This document shows positions 42,665 to 53,400 of a stretch of 64,000 nt of DNA, piece by piece. The stretch lies in NCBI GenBank assembly GCA_044228285.1, contig JBGAVD010000002.1, positions 558,001-622,000 of the forward strand. The letters are read 5' to 3'. The translations under genes were made by a program, and so were the position numbers. Position 1 is the first letter of the stretch; each line of letters opens with the position of its first letter. A model generated the notes under the pieces. The model made no database searches, had not been told where the DNA came from, and worked only from the letters and a program-made list of their open reading frames with translations. The stretch is from JBBATK01 sp044228285 (GTDB lineage Bacteria > Bacteroidota > Ignavibacteria > Kapaibacteriales > NICIL-2).

Positions 42665-45273
42665 TGCTTTACGAATCGACAGTGTATAATCTGTTGATCG
42701 CGGGTTCTAATCACGCAACTGTAGCATCCGGGAGGGTAGCTTTGCGTGTCAATTCGTAGGTCAGCCTCTTGCAAAGGACTCTGGACGTTGTCGCGTGAAT
42801 ACAGAAGCTCTCCGAAACTGCTGAACACTTTGAGCTCGTCAATATGAGAAGTGCCTGCGGCATAGCGTAGGTGTACGCGCGCGCTGCATGGGTTTGGGGA
42901 GGCAAGAAGAGCTGTGTCTTCATAGACATTCTCGCTGACAGGTGAGGCTAGTTGATCTGACCACACGGCAATATTTGTACAAACAATATCACCAGCTCGT
43001 GTAAATACACCTGAACAAAAGACACTGTCATGAAAGACGAAAACTTGTTTCACTTCACCGTTGATCCCGTCACCGAGATTCGTCCAACGCTTGGTCTTTG
43101 CATTCCACGCTGCAATGTTACTCGCCGCTACATCACCGATTGCGGAGAACGATCCGGCTACGATGAGTCGATCATTGACCCAGGCCATTGAATTGATATA
43201 ACCATCTCCAACTATCCCGCCGTCCAAATCCGTCCATTGACTTCCATCCCATCGTGCGACACTATTGACCACTTTCGCGCCACGAGTATGGAAGCTGCCT
43301 GCAATGTAAACATCACTCTCATGGACCACTACACATGAAACGCTGCCGATACTGTCTCGAGTGTCAACGCCGATTCCTTTCCAGCTCACGCCGTCCCATT
43401 GCGCAAGACCAGAGCACCGTATGGTGTCGGACACGTGCTTAAACGTGCCTGCTGCGAATACAGTGTTGTTCGGACCTTCTGCGATGTCATAGACAACTGG
43501 TTCATACTTGGAAGAATATGGCTTCATTCCACCAGCTAACGACAACCACTCGCCGTTAGACCACTTGCAGATACTGTTTACAGCTTTTGTTCCGGCGTTG
43601 ATGAACGCTCCTCCAACATACAGGCTGTTGCCAATCACTTTCATGCACTTGACCTGAGAATTGTAATTCGTTCCCACAGCTTGTGTGACTCCTCCATTGA
43701 AACTGGTACTAATCTGTCTGTCATACTGGAGAATGTTCTCAACTTTTGTAGAGTCGACGACTTCAAAGTTGCCTCCGATCAGCATCTTTGATTGAAATAT
43801 AACCCCACAATTCAAGTAGCTTATAAGATAGATTTTTGGTCCAAGTAATTTGCCTTTGATGTTTGAGTAGAAACCCGGTCCACAAGCCAACCATCGTTCC
43901 TCCTTAGCCCCCGCCCACTTTGCCACACCGTTGGCCGCTACATCCCCTGCACTCAAAAAAGTACCTGCAAGGAAAAGGGTATCAGCATCACTGAAGAAGA
44001 AACTTGAGGTGGCGCTCAGCAGGCGGTCTGAAGGTGTGCCGAAACTGGTGGATTTGTTTAGATCGCGGAATCTTCTCGACTTTATGTCGTAGAGACTAAG
44101 GTTAGCGATTGGCTGACTTCCAACTGTAGTATAGCGTCCACTAATGAGGATGGTACTGTCGTCAGCGACAATACAACCATAGCCCGGACCTAAGCCATTG
44201 TTTGCAAAAAGACTATCAACGAGTATCCACTGTCTTGCAGCCAGGTCATAATACTCTAATTGGAAAGAGGTTGTCTGAAGGTTAGAAGTCCGCCCAATAC
44301 GAGTGAAGCCTCGCGGCCACGTTCCGTTGCGAGAATTAATAAGTCGTGATCCAGGATAACTCTCGTCAACACCTTGCCAACGCGAGCCATTAAACACCAG
44401 CGAGCGCGGACGAGATATCTCCGACGAGTCATCTCGAACAATTTTAAAAGAACCTTCTAGAATGAGCAGGTTAGAGACTACGCTTAGTCCAGACACCGAC
44501 ACATCCCAGGCGTCGGAAGTGCAAATCACCAATTTGTTCGGCAGAGATGACCAGTGTGTTCCGTCCCAGAATGCAGCACGGATCAAGGTTGTATCGAGAC
44601 CTACTGCATTAAAGTTACCACCCACCACAAGTTTGTTGTCGTACACACAAAGACACTTTACTTGAGCTCCAAGCCCACTCACTCCATTGTCTGCACCTTT
44701 ACCAACGGCTCTCCACACAGAGCCATTCCATCGACATATGTTGCGAACTGCAACCGTGTCAGCAGATGTCAATGTGCCCCCAACATAGAGCTCATCTTTA
44801 TACCAGCACAAACAACTCACGACACCTTTTAACCCAGTCTTCAGAGCGTACCACTTTCGTTCGCGTATGTTCCATCGGGCAATATTCTGGGCTTCAATAG
44901 AGCCTGCACGCGTAAAGTATCCGCCAACATACAGGTCTTCATCATGAAAGAGTAACGCAGTAACGTATCCACTAACTCCGCCATCAAGGGTATCCCAAGT
45001 TTGAGTGAATCTATTGTAGACTGAAACTGATCTTCCAGCGCCAGAGAAACTCCCTCCAATCGCTATTAGTTCACCATTCAATGCTGCAGTCGTGACGGGA
45101 ACATCCGAGCTCGAGCCGATTATACCCTTAACTGTCGAGATTGGACTCAGATTCGTCATACCCAACTCAGCACACCAACCCTTGTTGGAATCAGCCCTCA
45201 AGTTAGAGCTGAATATTGCGCATACGCAGAGCAAGCTGGAGCAGAGAAGAAACTGACAGAATTTCTGGTTCAT
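42661..45273 (-). CDS. secreted repeat-rich protein, tandem paralogue A, with T9SS sorting domain (870 aa)
   Basis: Signal peptide MNQKFCQFLLCSSLLCVCAIFSS, then the same propeller-like repeat series as the next gene (LYVGGYFTRAGSIEAQNIARW, LVVGGNFNAVGLDTT, LYVGGAFINAGTKAVNSICKW, VYIAGSFHTRGAKVVNSVARW) and a T9SS tail (ASPNPCSARVHLRYAAG to CRFVKQ). The two genes are similar in length and order but clearly diverged, so the duplication is old. It is the first gene of a two-gene transcript with the paralogue that follows it, and its stop overlaps that gene's first ATG. Unknown function. Confidence 0.8.
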   Translation of the reverse strand: MNQKFCQFLLCSSLLCVCAIFSSNLRADSNKGWCAELGMTNLSPISTVKGIIGSSSDVPVTTAALNGELIAIGGSFSGAGRSVSVYNRFTQTWDTLDGGVSGYVTALLFHDEDLYVGGYFTRAGSIEAQNIARWNIRERKWYALKTGLKGVVSCLCWYKDELYVGGTLTSADTVAVRNICRWNGSVWRAVGKGADNGVSGLGAQVKCLCVYDNKLVVGGNFNAVGLDTTLIRAAFWDGTHWSSLPNKLVICTSDAWDVSVSGLSVVSNLLILEGSFKIVRDDSSEISRPRSLVFNGSRWQGVDESYPGSRLINSRNGTWPRGFTRIGRTSNLQTTSFQLEYYDLAARQWILVDSLFANNGLGPGYGCIVADDSTILISGRYTTVGSQPIANLSLYDIKSRRFRDLNKSTSFGTPSDRLLSATSSFFFSDADTLFLAGTFLSAGDVAANGVAKWAGAKEERWLACGPGFYSNIKGKLLGPKIYLISYLNCGVIFQSKMLIGGNFEVVDSTKVENILQYDRQISTSFNGGVTQAVGTNYNSQVKCMKVIGNSLYVGGAFINAGTKAVNSICKWSNGEWLSLAGGMKPYSSKYEPVVYDIAEGPNNTVFAAGTFKHVSDTIRCSGLAQWDGVSWKGIGVDTRDSIGSVSCVVVHESDVYIAGSFHTRGAKVVNSVARWDGSQWTDLDGGIVGDGYINSMAWVNDRLIVAGSFSAIGDVAASNIAAWNAKTKRWTNLGDGINGEVKQVFVFHDSVFCSGVFTRAGDIVCTNIAVWSDQLASPVSENVYEDTALLASPNPCSARVHLRYAAGTSHIDELKVFSSFGELLYSRDNVQSPLQEADLRIDTQSYPPGCYSCVIRTRDQQIIHCRFVKQ

Positions 45274-45454
45274 AAGAGATTTTCAATCTAAAATGTTATC
45301 CATCGCAGATGATGCGGTGCTTTCGTATCAATGTAACAAATGACACTTCGATACTTGGAATATCACCACCGCCAGCAAGGTGACAGACACTATTTTGCGA
45401 TATACTTTCGGTTCCAATGAAACATTGTGTTTTTGAACTTGATATACATGATCT

Positions 45455-45886
45455 ATGAGAACAATTTCTCGACCAATTTCGGTTGTGCCCTTGCTAGTCC
45501 TCAGCATCCTTTGCTTTGCTTTTACCTCTGTAAGCGCGCAAAGAAATGATTCACTTGTCGGGAAGTACCGGATTGTAGTTCACGCTGGACCAAAAAGTCC
45601 GCCAGCTCCAACAATGTTCTGTATTCTCCAGAAGAATGGCCAGTACCTTTGGGGAGCGGATACTAAGGGCAAGGCGCAGCATCCGCAAGTCAATAGTGGT
45701 TCCTGGGTGTTCACGAAGGATCGAGAGATCAAGCTCGTCCCAGGTCCAATGTCCCCAATGAAGGAAACGCGCTACTTTGCGGAAACTTCTCAAGGTGTGT
45801 TTGTGTTTAAAAGTGTAGAGAAAGAGGGACGCAAAACGGCTGTGAAGAACAAAGAACTCGTGTTACAACTTGAACGAGTGCCGTAG
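45455..45886 (+). CDS. secreted hypothetical protein (143 aa)
   Basis: Signal peptide MRTISRPISVVPLLVLSILCF cleaved about VSA (residue 28), then a small beta-rich domain (GKYRIVVHAGP, MFCILQKNGQYLWGAD, NSGSWVFTKDREIKLVPG) resembling lipocalin-like or META-type small folds, without any defining motif. Divergent from the paralogue pair. The lipid-kinase gene follows 83 bp later. Function unknown. Confidence 0.6.
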   Translation: MRTISRPISVVPLLVLSILCFAFTSVSAQRNDSLVGKYRIVVHAGPKSPPAPTMFCILQKNGQYLWGADTKGKAQHPQVNSGSWVFTKDREIKLVPGPMSPMKETRYFAETSQGVFVFKSVEKEGRKTAVKNKELVLQLERVP

Positions 45887-45969
45887 GCATTCGCTCAAAC
45901 AAACTGCAACACGAAGTTGTCGTTCTTTATCGTCCCACACACCAAGTCTCCAACGCTTCATCAAGGCTT

Positions 45970-46884
45970 ATGCAGCGTGTGTACATCATCAATTCACGTG
46001 GTCGCAAGCATCCATACGTGCAATCGCTCGTGGATCAATCTCTGCGTCTCAGCCAAGCATCTGATCACTTTCAATATACAAAAGGTCCTGAGCACGCTGT
46101 AGACCTTGCGCAAGAAGCTACTGAACTCGGTGCAGACGAGATTATTGCTGTCGGTGGTGACGGCACTCTGCACGAAGTCGTGAATGGTATTATGCAAGCG
46201 CAGAAGGGAAGCGTGAGAATCAATTCTCCGAAAGTTGGTCTGCTCCCTCTGGGCAGTGGAAATGATGTCGCTCGTTTTTACGGCTTATCCTTAACGCCTG
46301 CCGGACTTCGCCGGCGCTCTCCTCAGGTGCAGGTAGTGACGATAGACCTCCTCGAAATCAGCTATAGATCAACGGAGGGATCAGCGCGCACTCGTTATTG
46401 TGTCAACGTTGCGGATGTTGGCTTGGGTGGACTTGTAGCAAAGCTCGTCACACAACGCTCACGAGCCCTGAACGCAGATCTCCGTTACGCTCTTTCTGTA
46501 GCTGAAGGAATGCTGCGCTATCGTAAACAAGTAGTTCGTGTGAGCTATGACAATGATCATTGGGAAGGTAAGGCGATGAGCATTTGCATGGCTAACTTTC
46601 CCTACTTCGGTAGTGGAATGGGCATTGCTCCTCACGCACATCCGAACGATTCGAAAGCCGCTATAACAGTTATTGGAGATGTGAGCCTATGGGACTACCT
46701 CCGTCAACTTCCTGACCTGCGTGCCTGTCGTTTTCTCAAACTTGAGCAGATAGTCTACAAGGAAGCGCAGACCTGCGCGATCGACAGCGAGTACAGCATT
46801 CCTTTGGAGATAGATGGTGAATGTGTCGGTAGCACACCTCTTAGCATGAAAGTGATCCCCTCAGCCATTCAACTCATAGTGTAA
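45970..46884 (+). CDS. diacylglycerol/sphingosine-kinase-family lipid kinase, YegS/BmrU-like (304 aa)
   Basis: GGDGTLHE (residues 62-69) is the nucleotide-binding signature of the DAG kinase catalytic domain; GLLPLGSGNDVARFYGL follows, and the C-terminal half (VNVADVGLGGLVAKLV, FPYFGSGMGIAPHAHPNDSK, LEIDGECVGSTPL) matches the family's second domain. It should phosphorylate a lipid such as diacylglycerol or undecaprenol-type alcohols at the inner membrane face. Length is typical (about 300). ATG at 45970. Convergent with gcvP. Confidence 0.9.
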   Translation: MQRVYIINSRGRKHPYVQSLVDQSLRLSQASDHFQYTKGPEHAVDLAQEATELGADEIIAVGGDGTLHEVVNGIMQAQKGSVRINSPKVGLLPLGSGNDVARFYGLSLTPAGLRRRSPQVQVVTIDLLEISYRSTEGSARTRYCVNVADVGLGGLVAKLVTQRSRALNADLRYALSVAEGMLRYRKQVVRVSYDNDHWEGKAMSICMANFPYFGSGMGIAPHAHPNDSKAAITVIGDVSLWDYLRQLPDLRACRFLKLEQIVYKEAQTCAIDSEYSIPLEIDGECVGSTPLSMKVIPSAIQLIV

Positions 46885-46993
46885 TCGAGGTCTAAGTTCG
46901 TTCTAAAGACCTGAACTTCTAGTCGCTTGTTCGCGTTTGACGATAGTTAAGAACTCTACGCTAGCTGCCAGTACAAAAACACCACTACGACAA

Positions 46994-47023
46994 ACAAAAA
47001 GAGCGGGGCATAGCCCCGCTCTT
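46994..47023 (-). terminator. intrinsic terminator of gcvP
   Basis: AAGAGCGGGGC and GCCCCGCTCTT (46999-47023), an 11-bp perfect stem with a 3-base loop, followed on the minus strand by TTTTTG. On the plus strand the U-tract is absent, so it mainly serves gcvP and may partly stop the lipid-kinase transcript. Confidence 0.85.
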
Positions 47024-47087
47024 GATAATCTGTCGCGCTACAACCAACCTTTAGCTGAACTTCAAGCAATAAGGTAGTAGCTCTATC

Positions 47088-49964
47088 TTACATATAGTCA
47101 GTCGTTGGAGGGCAAGCACAGATCAAAGTGCGGTCACCAACAGTGTTGTTGACACGACCAACGGTTGCCCAGAACTTGTTGCGTTGAACGTAAGGAAGAG
47201 GGAATGCCGCCTTTGAACGTGAGTAAGAGTGCGACCATTCGTCAGCACAAATCACTGCTTGGGTGTGAGGTGCATTCTTCAAAACGTTATCCAACTTGTC
47301 GGCAAGACCTTGCTCAACCTCAGCTATTTCTTGTCGAATGCTAATCAATGCATCACAGAAGCGATCAAGCTCAGCCAGCGGCTCTGATTCAGTTGGCTCG
47401 ATCATCAAGGTGCCTGGAACAGGGAACGATACTGTTGGAGCGTGGAAACCATAGTCCATCAAACGCTTTGCAACATCTTCGGCCTCAATACCAGCCGCCT
47501 TGTACTTGCGCAGATCCACTATCATTTCGTGAGCACAGAAACCATTGGTACCAGTGTACAACATGTCATAGTGCTTCTCTAATCGCGACTTGATATAGTT
47601 CGCATTGAGAATTGCATATCGTGTTGCCTCGCGTAGACCTTCGCCACCCATCATGCAGATGTATGCATGTGAGATAAGCAGAATACTTGCGCTGCCCCAA
47701 GGAGCAGCACTAACTGCGTGTGTAGACAATTCGGATCCGATAGGAACGACTGCGTGACCGGGGAGGAACGGTGCGAGTTCTTTTGTTACACCGATAGGTC
47801 CCATGCCAGGACCACCACCACCGTGAGGAATACAGAAGGTCTTGTGTAGGTTCAAGTGACAAACGTCTGCACCAATCATACGCGGACTTGTCAGACCAAC
47901 TTGTGCGTTCATATTTGCGCCATCCATATACACAAGTGCTCCGTGTTTATGGATCAAGGCACAGATGTCTTGAATGTGTTCCTCAAACACGCCGTGTGTT
48001 GAAGGATAGGTCACCATGAGACATGACAACTCGTTCGAGTACTGCTCAGCCTTGCGCTGCAAATCTTCCATATCAATGTATCCACGAGCATCGCTCGCAA
48101 CAACAACAACCTTCATGCCTGCCATGACGGCTGATGCAGGGTTTGTGCCATGCGCAGAAGCTGGAATAAGTGCGACGTTGCGATGTCCCTGACCATGGTG
48201 TTCGTGATAGGCTGAAATGACCAGAAGACCAGCATACTCACCTTGAGCACCAGCGTTTGGTTGCAATGACATTGCGTCAAAACCTGTGATCTCACAGAGA
48301 GCCTTTTCAAGTTCTTCGAAGACTTGAGTATAACCTTGGGCTTGAGTGCGTGGGGCAAAGGGATGCAAGGAACCAAACTCAGACCAGGTAACAGGAATCA
48401 TCTCGGTTGTTGCATTGAGCTTCATGGTGCATGAGCCCAGCGCAATCATAGAGTGCACCATAGAAAGATCCTTGTTTTCCAGGCTCTTGAGATAACGAAG
48501 CATATCGGTTTCGCTGTGGTAGCGATGGAACACTGGATGCTGCAGATACGCTGATTGCCGCTGTTGCGCTACTGGGATAGCCGATTGCAACTCTGGCACT
48601 AACTGCGCCGCGGAGCTGGCAGTTGCATTCAGTGTCGATGCCATGACCGATAATACTTCGTTGACGCAATCATCGTCACAACTTTCGTCCATCGACAAGC
48701 CAACTTGTCCATCTGCATCATAGCGTAGATTGATTCCCTTTGCTTCAAACGCAGATCTCAACTGGTCCTGCGTGATTGAAGCTGGCAGGCTAAAGCTCAA
48801 GGTATCAAAGAAGTGCTTGTTCACACTGCAGCCGAGTTTGCTAAGACCAAGCGCTACTGTGGCAGTCATATTGTGAACGCGCTGTGCTATGGCGCGAAGA
48901 CCTTCTGGGCCATGGTATACGGCGTACATAGCTGCCATATTGGCGAGCAATGCTTGCGCTGTACAAATATTCGATGTTGCTTTATCGCGTTTGATGTGCT
49001 GCTCACGAGTTTGCAATGCCATGCGCAAAGCTGGGTTGCCTTGAGCATCGACTGAAACGCCAATGATTCTTCCGGGCATGCTTCGCTTGAAGGCATCTTT
49101 TGTAGCAAAGAATGCCGCATGTGGTCCACCATAGCCCATTGGTACACCAAATCGCTGCGCGGAACCTACTGCGATGTCAGCCCCAAACTCGCCAGGGGGA
49201 GTGAGGAGACAGAGAGACAGCAAATCACAGACAACACAAACAGTGATACTATGACTGTGCGCTGCTTCGCAGAAGGAGCGATAGTCTTGAATTGTACCCT
49301 TCGCATCTGGATACTGCACAATAGCACCAAAGAAACTATCATCGAAGCTGAAGCTACTGTGATCTCCAAGAACGATCTCAACGCCAATAGCTTTGCAGCG
49401 GGTTCGAAGCACGTCGAGAGTTTGAATAAACACGGTGCTCGAAACAAAAAGCTTGTTCTGGTGATCTTTTGCCAATGAGTGCATGAGGTGCATCGCCTCC
49501 GCAGCAGCGGTCGCCTCGTCTAACAAAGAGGCATTGGCAATCTCCATACCTGTTAAGTCCATGACCATCGTCTGGAAATTTAAGAGTGACTCCAATCGAC
49601 CTTGAGCGATCTCAGCTTGATACGGTGTGTATTGAGTATACCAACCTGGATTCTCTAATACGTTCCGAAGAATAACAGTAGGGGTTAAAGTGCCATAGTA
49701 ACCAGAACCAATGAGAGAGCGGGTTTTGGCATTGAGAGCGGCTTTTTCACGAAGTGTTTGTAAGTACTCTGTTTCACCTTGGCCTACTGGCAACTGCAAT
49801 GGACGTGGACTGCGAATGTTCGAAGGAATTGTTTTTTCAATGAGCTCGTCGATGGACCCAAGGCCAATCTGCGAGAGCATTTTTTGAGTGTCGTTGGCGT
49901 TTGGGCCAATGTGACGTTGCACAAAACGGTCATGTCGAGGAAAAGACGAAAGGTGCTCGCTCAT
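47088..49964 (-). CDS. gcvP: glycine dehydrogenase (decarboxylating), P protein
   Basis: Full-length 958-residue single-chain P protein of the glycine cleavage system: decarboxylates glycine and transfers the methylamine to the H protein lipoate. Both halves are present; N-terminal FVQRHIGPNANDTQKML and the PLP-binding HLNLHKTFCIPHGGGGPGMGP with Lys708, plus GSCTMKLNATTEM and the glycine-rich SAHGTNPASA. Cytoplasmic. There is no gcvT or gcvH next to it, so those must lie elsewhere. A strong terminator lies about 65 bases downstream. No glycine riboswitch motif could be recognised in the leader. Confidence 0.97.
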   Translation of the reverse strand: MSEHLSSFPRHDRFVQRHIGPNANDTQKMLSQIGLGSIDELIEKTIPSNIRSPRPLQLPVGQGETEYLQTLREKAALNAKTRSLIGSGYYGTLTPTVILRNVLENPGWYTQYTPYQAEIAQGRLESLLNFQTMVMDLTGMEIANASLLDEATAAAEAMHLMHSLAKDHQNKLFVSSTVFIQTLDVLRTRCKAIGVEIVLGDHSSFSFDDSFFGAIVQYPDAKGTIQDYRSFCEAAHSHSITVCVVCDLLSLCLLTPPGEFGADIAVGSAQRFGVPMGYGGPHAAFFATKDAFKRSMPGRIIGVSVDAQGNPALRMALQTREQHIKRDKATSNICTAQALLANMAAMYAVYHGPEGLRAIAQRVHNMTATVALGLSKLGCSVNKHFFDTLSFSLPASITQDQLRSAFEAKGINLRYDADGQVGLSMDESCDDDCVNEVLSVMASTLNATASSAAQLVPELQSAIPVAQQRQSAYLQHPVFHRYHSETDMLRYLKSLENKDLSMVHSMIALGSCTMKLNATTEMIPVTWSEFGSLHPFAPRTQAQGYTQVFEELEKALCEITGFDAMSLQPNAGAQGEYAGLLVISAYHEHHGQGHRNVALIPASAHGTNPASAVMAGMKVVVVASDARGYIDMEDLQRKAEQYSNELSCLMVTYPSTHGVFEEHIQDICALIHKHGALVYMDGANMNAQVGLTSPRMIGADVCHLNLHKTFCIPHGGGGPGMGPIGVTKELAPFLPGHAVVPIGSELSTHAVSAAPWGSASILLISHAYICMMGGEGLREATRYAILNANYIKSRLEKHYDMLYTGTNGFCAHEMIVDLRKYKAAGIEAEDVAKRLMDYGFHAPTVSFPVPGTLMIEPTESEPLAELDRFCDALISIRQEIAEVEQGLADKLDNVLKNAPHTQAVICADEWSHSYSRSKAAFPLPYVQRNKFWATVGRVNNTVGDRTLICACPPTTDYM

Positions 49965-50403
49965 AGAGGTGATTCGTGTCAGGTAAATGAACAGATCTAG
50001 CTATTGTGTGAAGCTGGTTTGTGAACCAGAATACAAATTTACGAGGAAATGTAGCGTCAAGGAAGCGATGAGATCGAGGCTTCAAAGATAGATTTCCACA
50101 GTGCTAGGCTGTTGGCAGGGGTCTGCTCTGGGTCTCTATAAGCGACACTGCAAACTCAGAGACTGAGTAGCAAAGGAAGTTGGGAACAAACGCGGAGGCT
50201 TGAGAGCTGGATAGTTCCACTGCACTAGCTAAGCTTTAATAGGCAGTAGACTTAAGAATCTGCAAAGGCAGACAAATAGTTGACAAAGGCTGGCTATTGC
50301 TGGAGGTCTGGAAATGGCTGAAGCTGCGCCGCCCCAGGTTGGCTTGTCCAACCTGGGGCGGCGCGAGAATCATCGACTCTTGGAGCCTAAGCGCTGAACT
50401 TGC
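49965..50403. other. intergenic region with a strong hairpin
   Basis: About 440 bp upstream of gcvP. It contains CTGGTT-TGTG-AACCAG (50014-50029) in the gcvP leader and the 17-bp-stem hairpin at 50326-50364. No gene is supported. Confidence 0.5.
50326..50364 (-). terminator. very strong GC-rich hairpin downstream of the Ig-repeat gene
   Basis: GCGCCGCCCCAGGTTGG (50326-50342) pairs perfectly with its complement (50348-50364) across CTTGT. It lies about 40 bases after the stop at 50404. There is no T-run, so it may be a terminator, an RNA-stabilising end or a repeat element. Confidence 0.55.
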
Positions 50404-53400
50404 TTAGCGAGTCACCTGTAGTCGTTTTGAGAATTGTAGACCACCGCTCGAGAGTACGCAGTGGTAGCTGCCGTTAGCGAGACTCGAAACGTCGAGTGTG
50501 GCTTCATAGATACCGCCATCGTGGTAGGTGTTGAAGACGGTAAGCACATCTCGGCCAAGTTCATCGTAAATTTTGAGGCAGATATCGCCCGGTGTTCCAA
50601 CGCCATATTGAAATGCCACACTTTCCTTTACCACAGGATTCGGAACGACAGAGATGAGTTTGAAGTCGCTGAGACGGACCTGGATGCGTCGCAGAGAGGC
50701 GGCGCAGGTCACAATATTCACTTCTCCATTTGCCACTAGTCGTTCGGCGCATGGAACGCTAAGACTTGGTAAGTCGAAACGCAACGTTGGCCGACTGAGT
50801 ATGTCATTAGAGAGCATGGTGCGGAAGTACGGTGTGAACAGAATGCCCTCGGTGCCAACCAAGGATTTCAACGGAGTGGTTCCAATTGCGTGGAAAACTG
50901 CAACTCCGTTGGAGCTCGCCGCTTTATCGTAACTGAACTGCCAGGTGTTATCGCTCAGAGTACCAGGCACTATGACTTTTGCTGTATCATACACCATAAA
51001 TCCTGGGGCATACTGAACTCTCACGTCAACTGCCCGAATGCGTAGTTCGGTCCAGTACTTAGAGATACCATGGACCGGGAATGCGAATGAAGAGTCGATG
51101 GTAACACTCGTTGAGTCAAGCTTGAAGAGTACGGGAAGCTGCGTTGTCGATGACGATATAACGACAGAATCAATTCTACTCTTGTTCGCTGTCCACACCC
51201 TCAGTGTGATACTGAATGACCCGGGGTTGAGGGCTAAGATGCGAAGAGCAAACTCCGGACTCAAAGCCGCTCCGGGCTGAAGTGTTGTCGGGAATCGTGA
51301 AGCATTCTCCGCCGCTAAGGCAACGAGATCAACATCTGCATTGTTTCTTCGTAAGACAGTTACACTGTCAACCTGGATCGCGATTTGTCCAAGGTTACGA
51401 ATGCGTAAAAAGGTGTCGGTCGAGTCACAAGCAAGGAAAGGAGCAATGCTTCCAAGCTGAGTCACCGTAATGCTGTCACCGCAAGGCTGAACATCAACGG
51501 TCACTTTCGCGCTATCGATACATCCAGCTGCATTTGTGAGGATCACCGTGTACGTTGTGGTTACACTCGGGCTTGCCGTTGGATTCTGAATGTCGCTGCG
51601 ATCCAAACTTGATGCAGGACTCCAGCGGTAACTCAGTGCACTATTGGTGTGTAGTTGTACGCTTTGCTTTTGACAAAGACTGGTGTCGCCAGAGGTAGAA
51701 TCAACTCTCGGTAGTGCTGCCGCAGAAAGAAGGAAGGAGTCAATCTTGATACATCCCGATCCCGCATCTTTTGCACGGAGGTAGTACCATCTGCGAACAG
51801 TATCAGCTGTTATGCGAGTTTGAGCACAGGTCTGACACGCAACCCCGTTGCTTGGCGTCCAGAAGAAGCTTGCACTTGTATCACCGATAACACGCGTGAC
51901 AATACTTGCACCTTCGCAAATGGTTGTGTCTTTCGTCACCAGAGTATCCCGAGGTGGAGCACCAACCCCAATTGTAGCAACGATTGTTGTGTCGCAGCCG
52001 TTCGGACCAAAGATGCTCAGCGTGTAGGTGTTCTTTCCAGGTCGTGTTGGGGTAGCCACAGGGTTCGGACAGTCAACGCAACTCAGACCCTCAGCAGGTG
52101 ACCAACGGAGCGTGGAGCCAGTCGTTGCTAGTGTGAGCAAGTATTGTACAGAGCCGCCTCCACAAAGTGAGGTATCCTGCGGACTCAACTGTGCCACTGG
52201 TGCATCTTTGACTGTTATAGTAATGGTGTCGCGGGTGGCACAAAGTCCAGCCCCTGAGGTCACCACATAGGTTGTGGTTCGCCGAGGAGAGGCTTTGGTC
52301 TTTAAACAGGTTGGACAAGAAAGTCCGGTATATGGCAGCCACTCAACTGGATTGGTTGTAGAGTTTGATGTTGCTACAAGCTCGATCGTATCACCTCGAC
52401 AGATCGAGGTATCGACAGGAGCCTTCAACGTGGCTCTTTGCGACATCTTAATATCGAGTGTGATTTTTGATGTACAGCCAGCAGAGTCGCCAGTGATCGT
52501 GTACTTGATGTTACCCTTCGGTACGATGACAACACTCTTACAAGTGTCACAGGCAAGATTAGTACTTGGTGTCCACTTGACCGAGCCGCCGAACTTGATA
52601 TTGTAACGAAGGGTATCTCCCAAACAGCTTGTTACGGTGGAAGGGAGTTGTCCTTCGATGCCTGGTCTATACTTCACCGTTACCGAATCGACTGCCTCGC
52701 AGTCAGGGCTTGATCCATTGCGAACGCGAACGACATAGGTCACGTCACGGCCTGGTGGAATTGCCACAGGAGTGGGGCAATTCGAGCACGACAATCCAAC
52801 GGTCGGTGTCCAGCTTATGGAAGAGTAACTTCCTATCGCCCGTAGAGCAATGCCAGTGGAGGTACAGGCTGTACTGTCTGGCTGTATATCGACTGTTGCT
52901 GCCGGCAAAGGTGTAACCTTGATTGAGTCTGTAAACAGGCAACCTTGAGCGTCTACACCATTACAATAATAGGTTGTTGAAACTGTAGGTTTCGCGTAAG
53001 TCAACGGACAAGTGTCACAAGTGACGGTTGCTTTTGGTGTCCACTTCACCGACATAACCTTTCCTTGAATCTGCAAGACTGCACTATCGTTTTTAAAACA
53101 GATGAATGTCTCAGCTGCCAAGTGCACTGCACCAGAGCTCGACTTCAACTTGATCTTCACTGAGTCTGTTCCGCTACAGCCGCTGCTATCGAAGACCGTG
53201 ACATAATAGGTCATACCCGTGCTTGGTCGTGCGCGAGTGATGACGCAGGTATCGCAGCCTAAGCCTGTAGATGGGGACCACTTTACTTTTTTAATGACAC
53301 CGTTCGCGAAAGTTGCCTTTAAAACCACCGAGTCTGCTGCGCTGCAGAACTCTTGGTCAGGACCAGCGTCGATGCTGAGGCCCGGACGTATGGTTACTTT

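Noticed and set aside
49965..50110. glycine riboswitch ahead of gcvP
   Set aside because: I looked for the conserved purine-rich core and tandem aptamer pattern and found none; only a short hairpin is present.
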